From Lewinella sp. LCG006 (GTDB lineage Bacteria > Bacteroidota > Bacteroidia > Chitinophagales > Saprospiraceae), in NCBI RefSeq assembly GCF_040784935.1, contig NZ_CP160680.1:5251802-5315801 (forward strand): a stretch of 64,000 nucleotides of DNA, written 5' to 3'. This document shows positions 8,965-17,034 of the stretch, piece by piece; position 1 is the stretch's first letter; every line of letters starts with the position of its first letter. Position numbers and translations under genes: made by a program. The notes beneath the pieces are model-generated. The model did no database searches and had not been told where the DNA came from. It saw only the letters and a list, made by a program, of their open reading frames with translations.

Positions 8965-9035
8965 TCTTCAGGAGTTAGTACAAAGCGTATTACAGTAGCT
9001 TCACTGCTATCATTTAATGATATGGTTGAGTATTA

Positions 9036-9063
9036 CAAATATAGAAATGTTTGTCAACCCCAA
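9036..9063 (-). promoter_or_regulatory. Candidate promoter of the hybrid regulator gene
   Basis: On the minus strand, TATATTTG (complement of 9036-9043) matches the Bacteroidota -7 element TAnnTTTG. A TTG (complement of 9061-9063) lies 17 bp upstream. Transcription would start about 60 bp before the start codon. Confidence 0.45.
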
Positions 9064-9088
9064 CGATTATCCCTGTCTTCAACTTCAA

Positions 9089-9607
9089 TTAGAAACCTAT
9101 CGACTTTTTGCCGCCACTGTTCAAGGTTTTTCGGATAGCCGCCATTCTTAGGGCCGTCGTCGCCGCTTCTACGCCTTTGTTTCCGTGTTTGCCACCCGCA
9201 CGATCCAGTGCTTGTTGCTCATCATTTGGCGTAAGCAAACCAAAGATAAACGGGCGACCGGTTGTCAGCCCCAGATTGGTCAACCCCTGAGCTACAGCCA
9301 TGTTGATGTATTCGTTGTGGGAGGTCTCTCCTTTAATGACACATCCCAGGCAAATGATAGCATCGCAATTGTAACGTCCTGCAAGCATCCTTGCACCAGT
9401 GGTCAGTTCAAAAGCCCCTGGCACTTGAATGGTGTGGATGTTTTCTGTTTTAGCGCCATGCTTGACAAGGGTGTCATAACAGCCTTCATAGAGGGCATGG
9501 GTTATTTTCTCATTCCAGTCAGCAACAACGATGCCGAGTGTAAAGTCTTCCGCATTGGGCATGCTTTCACTGTCGTAGGAAGATAAATTTTTGAGGGCAC
9601 TGGCCAT
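9089..9607 (-). CDS. ribH: 6,7-dimethyl-8-ribityllumazine synthase
   Basis: The product is 172 aa, normal for the family. It condenses 5-amino-6-ribitylaminouracil with 3,4-dihydroxy-2-butanone 4-phosphate, the penultimate step of riboflavin synthesis in the cytoplasm. Family motifs are clear: VADWNEKIT near the N-terminus, VPGAFELT, CLGCVIKGETSHNEYI and FGLLTPNDEQQALDRAGG, with the conserved histidine in the GETSH segment. No other riboflavin genes are adjacent and the short upstream gap holds no visible FMN riboswitch. A terminator for the preceding gene separates it from the TPR protein gene. Confidence 0.96.
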   Translation of the reverse strand: MASALKNLSSYDSESMPNAEDFTLGIVVADWNEKITHALYEGCYDTLVKHGAKTENIHTIQVPGAFELTTGARMLAGRYNCDAIICLGCVIKGETSHNEYINMAVAQGLTNLGLTTGRPFIFGLLTPNDEQQALDRAGGKHGNKGVEAATTALRMAAIRKTLNSGGKKSIGF

Positions 9608-9634
9608 AAGTCTAATGATAATGGTTGAAAAAAC

Positions 9635-9670
9635 AAAAGGTAAGATGTTATCATTAACACCTTACCTTTT
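9635..9670 (-). terminator. Terminator of the TPR membrane protein gene
   Basis: The stem AAAAGGTAAG...CTTACCTTTT is extended by TGTTA/TAACA with a short loop. Read on the minus strand it is followed by a T-rich run. It lies 33 bp after the stop codon at 9704. Confidence 0.75.
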
Positions 9671-9703
9671 ATTAGGTTCTAAACAGCATATAACTGTTAA
9701 AAA

Positions 9704-10390
9704 CTATCCTTGCACCCGAACGAGGTACTTGTCAATATCGTTGGCCTGAGGGGTATTGTAGTACTCTTCCTTGATGGTTTGATAAGCTTCGCGAGCAGCA
9801 GCGGCATTGCCCTGGCGCTCGTTGAGCATTCCTACTTTCATGAGGTAGTAAGCAGAAATCAGCGGGTTGTTGCTTTTGCTTACTGCCTTATTGTAAGAAG
9901 ACAAAGCAGCATCAAAATCTCCTTTTTCAGAATAAGCATCACCCAATGCACCCGCTTTCATAGCAGGAGTAACGTCTCCAGCAGGGCTGAAATCGTTCAG
10001 GTAGTCGATGGCTGCATCAAACTGCCCGAGGTGTAAATAGCTGATACCAGCGTAATACAGGGCGAGGTTGCCAGCTGCAGAGCTTCCGTATTGGTCAGCA
10101 ATATCAACAAATCCAGGGAAACCTTGTCCAGGGTTGGTTAATGCCAATGCAAAAGAATCTCTTTCGAATTGCACCTGAGCTTGCGCCATTTGTTCAATAG
10201 CTTCTTTCTCCTGTGGTAATTTTACCATTTGTCGGTAAAGGAGATAACCCGCCACAATTACTAACAGACCGATCAGTAAGTAAGTGATGGTATTCTTATT
10301 TTCTTCAAAAATCTCGTTGATAGATTTTTTCCCTACAGCATCTGCTAAGGTTTCTTCGTTTGGCAGACTGCCTTTATTATCCTTTGCCAT
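9704..10390 (-). CDS. TPR protein with one N-terminal membrane helix (YfgM-like)
   Basis: The product is 228 aa. A cytoplasmic N-terminus of about 35 residues is followed by one hydrophobic helix (TYLLIGLLVIVAGYLLY), then about 170 residues of TPR-type helix pairs (ALYYAGISYLHLGQFDAAID, ALGDAYSEKGDFDAALSSYN). The layout matches the TPR_21/YfgM-like family, periplasmically exposed adaptors thought to assist folding of exported proteins. The exact partner is unknown. It is transcribed alone, with a promoter candidate overlapping the pdhA terminator and its own terminator downstream. Confidence 0.8.
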   Translation of the reverse strand: MAKDNKGSLPNEETLADAVGKKSINEIFEENKNTITYLLIGLLVIVAGYLLYRQMVKLPQEKEAIEQMAQAQVQFERDSFALALTNPGQGFPGFVDIADQYGSSAAGNLALYYAGISYLHLGQFDAAIDYLNDFSPAGDVTPAMKAGALGDAYSEKGDFDAALSSYNKAVSKSNNPLISAYYLMKVGMLNERQGNAAAAREAYQTIKEEYYNTPQANDIDKYLVRVQG

Positions 10391-10424
10391 TGTTGCGTTT
10401 TACTGCGTTTGATTTAAAACGCGG

Positions 10425-10453
10425 CAAAGATAAACAAAAAAGCGGCAGTACAA
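10425..10453 (-). promoter_or_regulatory. Promoter candidate of the TPR membrane protein gene
   Basis: On the minus strand, TATCTTTG (complement of 10425-10432) is a full match to TAnnTTTG. TTTG (TTG is the complement of 10451-10453) lies 18 bp upstream. The -33 element falls inside the terminator hairpin of pdhA, so the two signals share bases. Confidence 0.6.
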
Positions 10454-10470
10454 AGATGTGTACCGCCGCT
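10441..10470 (-). terminator. Terminator of pdhA
   Basis: The stem AGCGGCAGTAC/GTACCGCCGCT has one mismatch and a short loop, flanked by A and T tracts on both sides. It lies 41 bp after the pdhA stop codon. Confidence 0.85.
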
Positions 10471-10511
10471 TTTTTTCTTATTTGTTTTCAACAAAGAAAA
10501 GTAGCCTTCTT

Positions 10512-11543
10512 TTAGGTAAGGAAGGGGTAGTCTTCTTGGAGGTAATTATCCGTGTATAACTCGGCTGGATCAGGAAGTGGTGATTCATCCGCAAATTTAT
10601 AGGAATTATCAATTTCCACTTTGACTTCTTCCTGGATGGCGTTGATTTCTTCCTCCGTGGCAATCTTGCCATCAAGAATTGCCTTTTCTATCATTTTAAT
10701 TGGATCGCGATCCTGGTATTCTTTGACCTCCTCTTTGGTCCGGTATTTGGCTGGGTCAGATACCGAGTGACCTTTGTAGCGGTACGTTCTGATTTCAAGG
10801 TAGAATGGTCCTTTGCCCGAACGAATGTGTTCAGCAGCTCTGCTAACAGCCTCGTGCACGGCTACGGGGTCCATTCCATCTACCGATTCCGTTGGCATTT
10901 CGTAGGAAAGCCCCAATTTGGACATATCCGTGACATTGGAAGTACGCTCAACGGAAGTACCCATCGCATAGCCATTGTTTTCAAGGATGTACAAAACCGG
11001 AATTTTCCAGGTCATCGCCATATTGAAAGACTCGTGTAATGCTCCTTGGCGCGCAGCACCATCGCCAAACATTGTCACACAAAGATTGTTGGTGCCTTTG
11101 TATTTTTCTGCAAAAGCAATGCCCGTACCGATAGGGATTTGAGCACCTACAATTCCATTTCCACCAAAGTAGCGATGCTCTTTACTGAAAAAGTGCATAG
11201 AACCACCTTTACCCTTGTTCGCTCCAGTAGCTTTGCCAAACAATTCCGCCATTGCAGCGTCAGCAGAAATACCCCTGCCTAATGCAGTGCCATGTTGGCG
11301 ATAAGCAGTAACGATGGCATCTCCTTCGATCAGTGCAGATTCTATTCCTGCAGCCACTGCTTCCTGGCCAATATATACGTGACAAAAACCTCTCACTTTT
11401 TGCTGTCCGTAAGCCATGAGCGCTTTCTGCTCAAACTTGCGAATCCGTAGCATCAAGGTATACCACTCCAGGTATTGCTCTTTGCTGTAAGTAGATTTTT
11501 TCTTGCTGGTAGCTCTCTTCTTCGTCGGTGCTGCTGTTGCCAT
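10512..11543 (-). CDS. pdhA: Pyruvate dehydrogenase E1 component, alpha subunit
   Basis: The product is 343 aa when started at the ATG at 11541-11543 (MATAAPTKKRATSKKK). Reading from 11621 would add 26 unrelated residues. E1 alpha and beta decarboxylate pyruvate with thiamine diphosphate and acetylate the lipoyl group of E2. Family signs are RIRKFEQKA near the N-terminus, GQEAVAAG, YRQHGTALGRG, GKGGSMHFF, the thiamine diphosphate motif GDGAARQGALHESFNMA ending near ENNGYAMGTS, and the phosphorylation-loop segment YRYKGHSVSDPAKYR. The lysine-rich N-terminal extension is unusual. The E1 beta gene is not adjacent. Confidence 0.95.
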   Translation of the reverse strand: MATAAPTKKRATSKKKSTYSKEQYLEWYTLMLRIRKFEQKALMAYGQQKVRGFCHVYIGQEAVAAGIESALIEGDAIVTAYRQHGTALGRGISADAAMAELFGKATGANKGKGGSMHFFSKEHRYFGGNGIVGAQIPIGTGIAFAEKYKGTNNLCVTMFGDGAARQGALHESFNMAMTWKIPVLYILENNGYAMGTSVERTSNVTDMSKLGLSYEMPTESVDGMDPVAVHEAVSRAAEHIRSGKGPFYLEIRTYRYKGHSVSDPAKYRTKEEVKEYQDRDPIKMIEKAILDGKIATEEEINAIQEEVKVEIDNSYKFADESPLPDPAELYTDNYLQEDYPFLT

Positions 11544-11740
11544 AAGCGAGTTTTCGCTATTTGATGAATAATTGATGGTTGATACGTGAGATAAACATCC
11601 ACGTTCTAGTATTGCAAACAAGCGATTGCTCGCATGGTTTGCTCACCACAGGCAAAGAAACGTATTTTTTAGCTTTTGCGGAAAGGTGAAAGGTAATTTA
11701 CTGCGAAGGCCCCTGGATTCCTCCTCGTATTTTCTATATA

Positions 11741-12071
11741 TTGGCAAATAACTCAGAACCAGAACCAGATTTAGCGATTGTAAAATATCGCAAAGACTAT
11801 TATGCCACGGCGCATCCTGGCCCCGAGGATATTTTATTATTGATTGAAGTGGCTGATACTTCACTGGCAAAAGACCGGCATGTTAAAAGTGTTCTATTCG
11901 CTGAATCAAACATCCCGGAGTATTGGATCATGAACACGGAAGAAGACCTTATTAGAGCAATTTCTCTATCCTGAAAATGGTCGCTACAAACAGCAACGTA
12001 TTTACTCCAAGGACGAAGTACTGGAGAGTCCTTTATTTCCAGCTTTGGAAATCAGTAGTTTATGGCTTTGA
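11741..12071 (+). pseudogene. Remnant of a Uma2/DUF820 family nuclease-like gene
   Basis: Residues from 11741 match the Uma2 (DUF820) core: SEPEPDLAIV, then HPGPEDILLLIEVADTSLA and IPEYWIMN, including the catalytic-type Asp of PDLA and the Glu-Val of IEVADTS. The first half of a normal protein of about 190 aa is missing, with no plausible upstream start. After about 11950 the homologous reading continues in another frame (LLEQFLYPENGRYKQQ to SSLWL, stop at 12069-12071). N-terminal loss plus a frameshift indicates a decayed gene. It is wedged between pdhA and rpsO. Confidence 0.7.
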
Positions 12072-12110
12072 AGTAGCATTTTTGTTATAATTTATTCTTC
12101 CTTTTCTTTA

Positions 12111-12141
12111 TTGGTTATTACTGATATTCTACTTACCTTTG
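12111..12141 (+). promoter_or_regulatory. Promoter of rpsO(-pnp)
   Basis: TTG (12111-12113), a 20-bp spacer and TACCTTTG (12134-12141) match the Bacteroidota vegetative promoter pattern. Transcription would start near 12148, about 80 nt before the rpsO start codon. Confidence 0.7.
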
Positions 12142-12228
12142 CGGCCGCTTGACGCTGAAAGTCAGGTGGAATTTATCAAACGTTGCTATAACTGATTTTC
12201 GAAATCACTAATGGCGCAAACTTTTATC

Positions 12229-12513
12229 ATGGCAGTTTATCTTTCTAAAGAAAAGAAATCGGAGATTTTCACAGAGTACGGCGGTACGGGCAAGAACACT
12301 GGTTCTACTGAAGGTCAAATCGCTCTGTTTACTTACCGTATTCAGGAGCTGAGCCAGCACCTGAAGGATCACCCAAAGGATCACTCTTGCCGTAAGGCAT
12401 TGTTGACGATGGTTGGTCGTCGTAAGCAAATGCTAACTTACCTGGCCAAAAAAGACCTGGAAGGTTACCGTGCACTGATCGAGAAATTAGGTATCCGTAA
12501 TATTCGCAAATAA
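12229..12513 (+). CDS. rpsO: 30S ribosomal protein S15
   Basis: The product is 94 aa from ATG 12229 ([14 protein letters not shown]), in line with family length. An in-frame ATG at 12211 would add six residues (MAQTFI) not typical of S15. S15 binds the central domain of 16S rRNA and forms an intersubunit bridge. Diagnostic stretches are [35 protein letters not shown] and RKQMLTYL. The gene precedes pnp, an arrangement conserved across many bacteria. Confidence 0.95.
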   Translation: MAVYLSKEKKSEIFTEYGGTGKNTGSTEGQIALFTYRIQELSQHLKDHPKDHSCRKALLTMVGRRKQMLTYLAKKDLEGYRALIEKLGIRNIRK

Positions 12514-12529
12514 GCGAAAAGAACTACCG

Positions 12530-12562
12530 AACGCTGCCTCAAAGTTGGGGCAGCGTTTTTTA
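12530..12562 (+). terminator. Terminator after rpsO
   Basis: ACGCTGCC and GGCAGCGT pair around a short loop (TCAAAGTTGG) and are followed by TTTTTT. It lies 17 bp after the rpsO stop, so pnp may also have its own promoter. Confidence 0.85.
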
Positions 12563-12667
12563 TATTTATTTCATTGCAGCTACCCAACACTATCTTTACG
12601 CGCTTGGAGAAAGAAGAATTAATGAGCGCGACCGATTTTTTCATGTAGTTGCGCTCAAAAATGTTTT

Positions 12668-14944
12668 ATGGGACAAAAGAATCCTATCACGTCGTCCTTC
12701 AACTTGCCAGACGGACGAGAAGTGGTTATTGAAACCGGCAAGTTAGCGACCCAGGCCGATGGCTCGGTCGTCGTTCGCATGGGAGATACCATGTTGTTTT
12801 GTTCTGTAGTTTCTTCTACAGAAATGCGCGAAGGTCAATCCTTCTTCCCTCTATCCGTAGATTATCAGGAAAAGTTTGCAGCAGCAGGTCGTATTCCTGG
12901 CAACTTTTTCCGTCGGGAAACCAAGTTAAATGATTACGAAGTACTTACTTCTCGTCTGGTCGACCGGGCTATCCGTCCCCTGTTCCCCGATGGATATATG
13001 TATGAAACGCAAGTGATCATCAACCTGATCTCAGGAGATACCGATGTGCCACCTGATGCTTTGACAGCCCTGGCTGCCAGTGCGGCGATTGCGGTTTCAG
13101 ATATTCCATTTGCTGGCCCAATTTCTGAAGTACGTGTAGGCCGTGTTGATGGTGAATACGTGATCAACCCTAATTTCAGTGTACTGGAAAAAGCGGACTT
13201 GGATATCATCGTAGCAGCCACCATGGACAACGTGATGATGGTAGAAGGAGAAGCCGACGAATGTTCGGAGGCAGATCTGGTAGGCGCCATCAAGGCGGGA
13301 CACGAAGCTATCAAGGTGCAAATTAAAGCACAGCTTGAGTTGGCTGAAAAAGTAGGAGACAAAGCACGGAACAAGCGTCCGTTTGAGCTACCTGCTGTTA
13401 ACGAAGAGTTGAAGGCAGAAATCAAGAAGATTTCTCATGATGGTCTTTACAAAGTATGTAAAGGTGCTCATAACAAGCAAGATCGCAAAGCTGGCTTTAC
13501 GGCGGTAAAAGACGCTTTGAAAGAAAGTCTTCTGGAAAGCAAAGGAGAAGAGTGGCTAGCTGAAAATTGGGACGAAGCGAAAGAATTATTCTCTAAGTAC
13601 CAAAAGGAAGTTATCCGCGAAATGGTGATGGGAGAGCGCTTGCGTCTGGACGGCCGTAAGCCGGAGGATATTCGCCCTATCTGGTGTGAAACCAGCTATT
13701 TGCCTGCGGCTCACGGTTCTGCTATCTTTAACCGTGGAGAAACGCAAAGTTTGACTTCTCTGACGCTCGGTACGAAGTCAGATAAAGCAATGGTCGACAA
13801 GGCTTTAGGGCTTACTTTCGACGATTTTATCCTGCACTACAACTTCCCTGCTTACTCTGTTGGTGAGACCAAGCCGATGCGTGGCCCTGGCCGTCGTGAG
13901 GTTGGACACGCTAACCTGGCTGGACGCTCTTTACGTAAAGTACTACCAGAAGAGGTGCCCTACACCATTCGTATCGTAAGTGATATCATGGAGTCAAATG
14001 GCTCTTCTTCTATGGCAACTGTTTGTGCGGGTACGCTCGCATTGATGGACGCTGGTATCCAAATTACAGCACCTGTTTCAGGTATTGCCATGGGGATGGT
14101 AGCTGATAAAGATCGGGTGGTTATCCTTTCTGATATTCTTGGCGACGAGGATGCTGTAGGAGACATGGACTTCAAATTGACAGGTACCCGCAACGGAATC
14201 ACTGCCTGCCAGATGGACATCAAGATCGAAGGTTTGCCTTACGAAGAACTCACCAAAGCTTTGGAGCAAGCTCGTGCTGGCCGTATCCATATTTTGGATG
14301 AAATGGCTAAGGAATTAGCTGAGCCTCGCGAAGATCTCAAGCCACACGCACCACGTATTGTACAAGTACACATCGAGAAGTCGTTCATTGGTGCGGTTAT
14401 CGGACCTGGAGGTAAAGTGGTTCAGGAACTACAGAAAGAAACGGGTACCGTCATCAACATCGAAGAGGTGGATGAGCACGGGGTGGTAAGTATTGCCAGT
14501 AACGATAAAGCTGCCATCGATAAGGCAGTTGCTGCCATCAATCGTATTGCCTTCACACCAAAGATAGGAGAGGAGTACGATGCAGTTGTGAAAACGATTA
14601 TGCCTTACGGTGTATTCGTTGATTTCAATGGTCGTAGTGGCTTGCTACACGTATCGGAAATCAGCCACTCACGTATCGAAAATGTAGAAGATCACTTCAA
14701 TGAAGGTGATGAAGTAAGGGTGAAATTGATCGACGTAGACAACCGTACGGGTAAACTTCGTCTTTCTGCCAAAGCACTTCTTCCTCGCCCAGAAGGTAGC
14801 AGTGACCGTGGAGGAGATGATCGCCGTGGTGGCGACGACCGTCGCGGAGGTGGTGATCGCAGAGATGATCGTCGTGGTGGTGACCGCCGTGGAGGTGGTG
14901 ATCGCAGAGACGACCGTCGTCGTGATGACCGTCGTCGTGACTAA
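12668..14944 (+). CDS. pnp: Polyribonucleotide nucleotidyltransferase (PNPase)
   Basis: The product is 758 aa. PNPase degrades RNA 3' to 5' with phosphate and is a trimeric core of bacterial RNA turnover. The order is RNase PH domain 1 (to about 240), a helical linker, RNase PH domain 2 (about 320-545, with FNRGETQSLTSLTLGT and DIMESNGSSSMATVCAGTLA), a KH domain (IGAVIGPGGKVVQELQKETG) and an S1 domain (about 635-705, MPYGVFVDFNGRSGLLHVSE). The last 50 residues or so are an added low-complexity tail of GGDDRR, GGGDRR and DDRR units. Such Arg/Gly/Asp tails often bind RNA (inference). Confidence 0.97.
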   Translation: MGQKNPITSSFNLPDGREVVIETGKLATQADGSVVVRMGDTMLFCSVVSSTEMREGQSFFPLSVDYQEKFAAAGRIPGNFFRRETKLNDYEVLTSRLVDRAIRPLFPDGYMYETQVIINLISGDTDVPPDALTALAASAAIAVSDIPFAGPISEVRVGRVDGEYVINPNFSVLEKADLDIIVAATMDNVMMVEGEADECSEADLVGAIKAGHEAIKVQIKAQLELAEKVGDKARNKRPFELPAVNEELKAEIKKISHDGLYKVCKGAHNKQDRKAGFTAVKDALKESLLESKGEEWLAENWDEAKELFSKYQKEVIREMVMGERLRLDGRKPEDIRPIWCETSYLPAAHGSAIFNRGETQSLTSLTLGTKSDKAMVDKALGLTFDDFILHYNFPAYSVGETKPMRGPGRREVGHANLAGRSLRKVLPEEVPYTIRIVSDIMESNGSSSMATVCAGTLALMDAGIQITAPVSGIAMGMVADKDRVVILSDILGDEDAVGDMDFKLTGTRNGITACQMDIKIEGLPYEELTKALEQARAGRIHILDEMAKELAEPREDLKPHAPRIVQVHIEKSFIGAVIGPGGKVVQELQKETGTVINIEEVDEHGVVSIASNDKAAIDKAVAAINRIAFTPKIGEEYDAVVKTIMPYGVFVDFNGRSGLLHVSEISHSRIENVEDHFNEGDEVRVKLIDVDNRTGKLRLSAKALLPRPEGSSDRGGDDRRGGDDRRGGGDRRDDRRGGDRRGGGDRRDDRRRDDRRRD

Positions 14945-14971
14945 TAGCTTAGACTTCTAATGAAGAATATT

Positions 14972-15006
14972 AAGCCTCGGGTTATTTAATAACTCGGGGC
15001 TTTTTT
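14972..15006 (+). terminator. Terminator after pnp
   Basis: GCCTCGGGTTAT pairs with ATAACTCGGGGC (two wobbles) with a tiny loop and is followed by TTTTTT. It lies about 30 bp after the pnp stop. Confidence 0.85.
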
Positions 15007-15165
15007 ATGTGGAAAAGGAACCAATACCAACAAATTTTCGTATTTTCAGGAAATTAATCTAGTCTAATCAGTTTGGAACAAGCAACAATGTGGGGTCCTT
15101 AAGCGTATTTGAGTAAGGAATTGCTGCTTGCCAATGTTTCACAAAAGGTACCAAATGAATTATCC

Positions 15166-16032
15166 ATGCGTCAGTTAAAGATTACAAATAAGATTACTTC
15201 CAGAGAGAGCTTAGCACTTGATAAGTATCTCACGGATATAGGAAAAATTTCGCTGCTTTCAGCGGAAGAAGAGGCAGAGTTGGCACGTCGAATTCGGGAA
15301 GGTGATCAGGAAGCCCTGGATAAACTTACCAGAGCAAATCTGCGCTTTGTAGTCTCCGTTGCAAAACAATACCAAAATCAAGGATTATCCTTGCCCGACC
15401 TTATCAATGAAGGTAACGTTGGCTTGATGAAAGCGGCGCGTCGCTTTGATGAAACCAAAGGATTCAAGTTTATTTCCTATGCTGTTTGGTGGATACGGCA
15501 GTCGATTTTGCAAGCTATCGTTGAGTATTCGCGAATCGTACGCCTTCCATTGAACAAGGTGGGGTCTTACCACAAAATTAATGGTGCCTTCCGTTCTTTT
15601 GTTCAAGAATTTGAACGTGAACCTACCAACGAAGAGTTAGCGGAATTACTGAATATTACGCCTAAGGATGTTGCCAATGTTCTCAAAGGTAACACTCGCC
15701 ATGTGTCCGTTGATGCACCAGTGTCTTCAGAAGAAGGCAGTGCTACCATGTTGGATTTTATCACCACAGGTGATGAAGATATGCCCGACAATCAACTGAT
15801 GGAAGAATCGCTTAAGGAGGAGGTCCAGCAAGGATTATCCATCTTGTCACCTCGGGAAGTAGAAGTCCTTTCGACCTATTACGGTCTAAATGGCTATAAA
15901 GCCCTCACGCTGGAAGAAATTGGTGATTTGTATGGCCTCACCCGCGAGCGTGTCCGGCAAATTAAAGAAAGAGCTATCCGTCGCTTACGGAAGTCTTATA
16001 ATCGCAATACCTTAAGGTCTTTTCTGGGATAA
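15166..16032 (+). CDS. rpoD: Primary RNA polymerase sigma factor (RpoD/SigA type)
   Basis: The product is 288 aa from ATG 15166 (MRQLKITNKITSRESLALDK), the start usual for Bacteroidota sigma-A; a TTG at 15109 would add 19 atypical residues. It lacks the long region 1.1 and non-conserved insert of proteobacterial RpoD. Region 1.2 is at about 17-50, region 2 contains RFVVSVAKQYQNQGLSLPDL and GFKFISYAVWWIRQSI, region 3 follows SRIVRLPLNKVGS, and region 4.2 is TLEEIGDLYGLTRERVRQIK. It directs transcription from TTG/TAnnTTTG promoters like those seen in this window. Confidence 0.95.
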   Translation: MRQLKITNKITSRESLALDKYLTDIGKISLLSAEEEAELARRIREGDQEALDKLTRANLRFVVSVAKQYQNQGLSLPDLINEGNVGLMKAARRFDETKGFKFISYAVWWIRQSILQAIVEYSRIVRLPLNKVGSYHKINGAFRSFVQEFEREPTNEELAELLNITPKDVANVLKGNTRHVSVDAPVSSEEGSATMLDFITTGDEDMPDNQLMEESLKEEVQQGLSILSPREVEVLSTYYGLNGYKALTLEEIGDLYGLTRERVRQIKERAIRRLRKSYNRNTLRSFLG

Positions 16033-16214
16033 CAAAGTTAATTTATTACTGAAAACATTAGTTATCCCGAATTTTGATAAAAGAGAAAAGCCGGACAATT
16101 ATGAATAGCAAGACTTAATCTGTGCGCGGTATCGAAGCATTTCGATGTTGCTCTATAGTTTTAAGTTAACATAGCAAACAGGTAATTGAGATGATCTTAA
16201 TTATCTACAGAAAC

Positions 16215-16276
16215 AGACCTTTTGAGTTATTTTTGAAGTGTTGTTACTTCTCGAATTTACTCAAAAGGTCTTTTTC
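16215..16276 (+). terminator. Long imperfect hairpin with T-tract, possible rpoD terminator
   Basis: AGACCTTTTGAGT pairs with ACTCAAAAGGTCT, enclosing an inner GAAGT/ACTTC stem, followed by TTTT. It lies about 180 bp after the rpoD stop, so it would give rpoD a long 3' untranslated region. Confidence 0.55.
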
Positions 16277-16309
16277 GTCAAAACAACTAAAATTCGAGAT
16301 TGCTCTTTT

Positions 16310-16317
16310 TATATTTG
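16310..16317 (+). promoter_or_regulatory. Promoter -7 element for the lipoprotein gene
   Basis: TATATTTG is a full match to TAnnTTTG, 21 bp before the start codon. No clear TTG is seen at the expected upstream distance, so support is partial. Confidence 0.4.
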
Positions 16318-16338
16318 CAGTCAAATAAAAAAACTAAG

Positions 16339-16941
16339 ATGAGCAAATTTGTGAAACTATTTATTTTGGTGGTTGGAATGTTGATTTTCAATTTAGGGTG
16401 TTCAGATTCAACTAATCTTGAAGAACATACAACTGTTAAACACTGGACAAAGGAAGAACTTGTTGAGTTGGTTGAGCAGCACATAAGTGAAGAGTTAAAA
16501 CAGCTTGGAGAAGCAAACTTAATTAGTTCTATAATCAGGGACACGATGTTCTATAAAGAATATTATGAGCGAGAAAAAATCATTAACGATCGTAATTTAG
16601 AAAATAAGGATTACCGTTATAATCAAGCAGTAAGCCGTGCCAATGAAGCGAGTGCTTTATTACAAGAAAACCCCGATAATGAAGAGGCTAAGGCAAGATA
16701 TCAAAGTGCACAAGATAAGATTAACAGTATAAACAGAAGTGAACTGCTATCTGATAGCTTAGAAACGGCCTTACAAGGATTAGATGATAAATTAGTCTAT
16801 TATTACGAACTAATTTTGAGCTATAATAAGTCTGATGAGAGTAATGCCGACATTAATTTTTTTGCGAGGGTAGATGCTAATGGTGAAATATTGAAGGTTA
16901 CCAGAACGAGAATAAAGGCCGAAAGTAAAGATCAGAAATAA
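16339..16941 (+). CDS. Predicted lipoprotein, helical, unknown function
   Basis: The product is 200 aa from ATG 16339 (MSKFVKLFILVVGMLIFNLG then Cys). The signal peptide ends in a lipobox-like LGC, so the protein is probably lipidated. The mature part is strongly charged and helical, with long Glu/Lys/Asn/Ala runs (EELVELVEQHISEELKQLGE, NPDNEEAKARYQSAQDKIN) suggesting coiled coil. The base composition is visibly more A+T rich than its neighbours. No family was recognised. It has its own promoter candidate and a strong shared terminator facing susE. Confidence 0.7.
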   Translation: MSKFVKLFILVVGMLIFNLGCSDSTNLEEHTTVKHWTKEELVELVEQHISEELKQLGEANLISSIIRDTMFYKEYYEREKIINDRNLENKDYRYNQAVSRANEASALLQENPDNEEAKARYQSAQDKINSINRSELLSDSLETALQGLDDKLVYYYELILSYNKSDESNADINFFARVDANGEILKVTRTRIKAESKDQK

Positions 16942-16950
16942 TAGAGGAAA

Positions 16951-16996
16951 TAAAAAAGAGCAGGTTACCATCAGGTAGCCTGCTCTTCCTTTTTTG
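16951..16996. terminator. Bidirectional terminator between lipoprotein gene and susE
   Basis: AAGAGCAGG and CCTGCTCTT pair, extended by ACC/GGT around an ATCA loop, with A-rich and T-rich tracts on the two sides. It serves both convergent genes. Confidence 0.85.
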
Positions 16997-17034
16997 CTGA
17001 GGAATCAGCTAACTAAACAACTTGACAAAAGCGT

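Larger units (their letters stand above)
16033..16338. other. 306-bp gap after rpoD
   Basis: No coding frame is convincing. It holds a small hairpin (ATCGAAGCATTTCGAT near 16131), the large imperfect hairpin at 16215-16276 and a promoter candidate at 16310. Nothing else was recognised. Confidence 0.6.

Noticed and set aside
9608-9703. Possible FMN riboswitch upstream of ribH
   Set aside because: The 96-bp gap is mostly a terminator for the preceding gene and lacks the conserved FMN aptamer segments.
13970-14223. Minus-strand open frames inside pnp, and similar frames opposite rpoD, rocD and the TPR gene
   Set aside because: They overlap clearly conserved proteins, lack start signals and show no recognisable domains.
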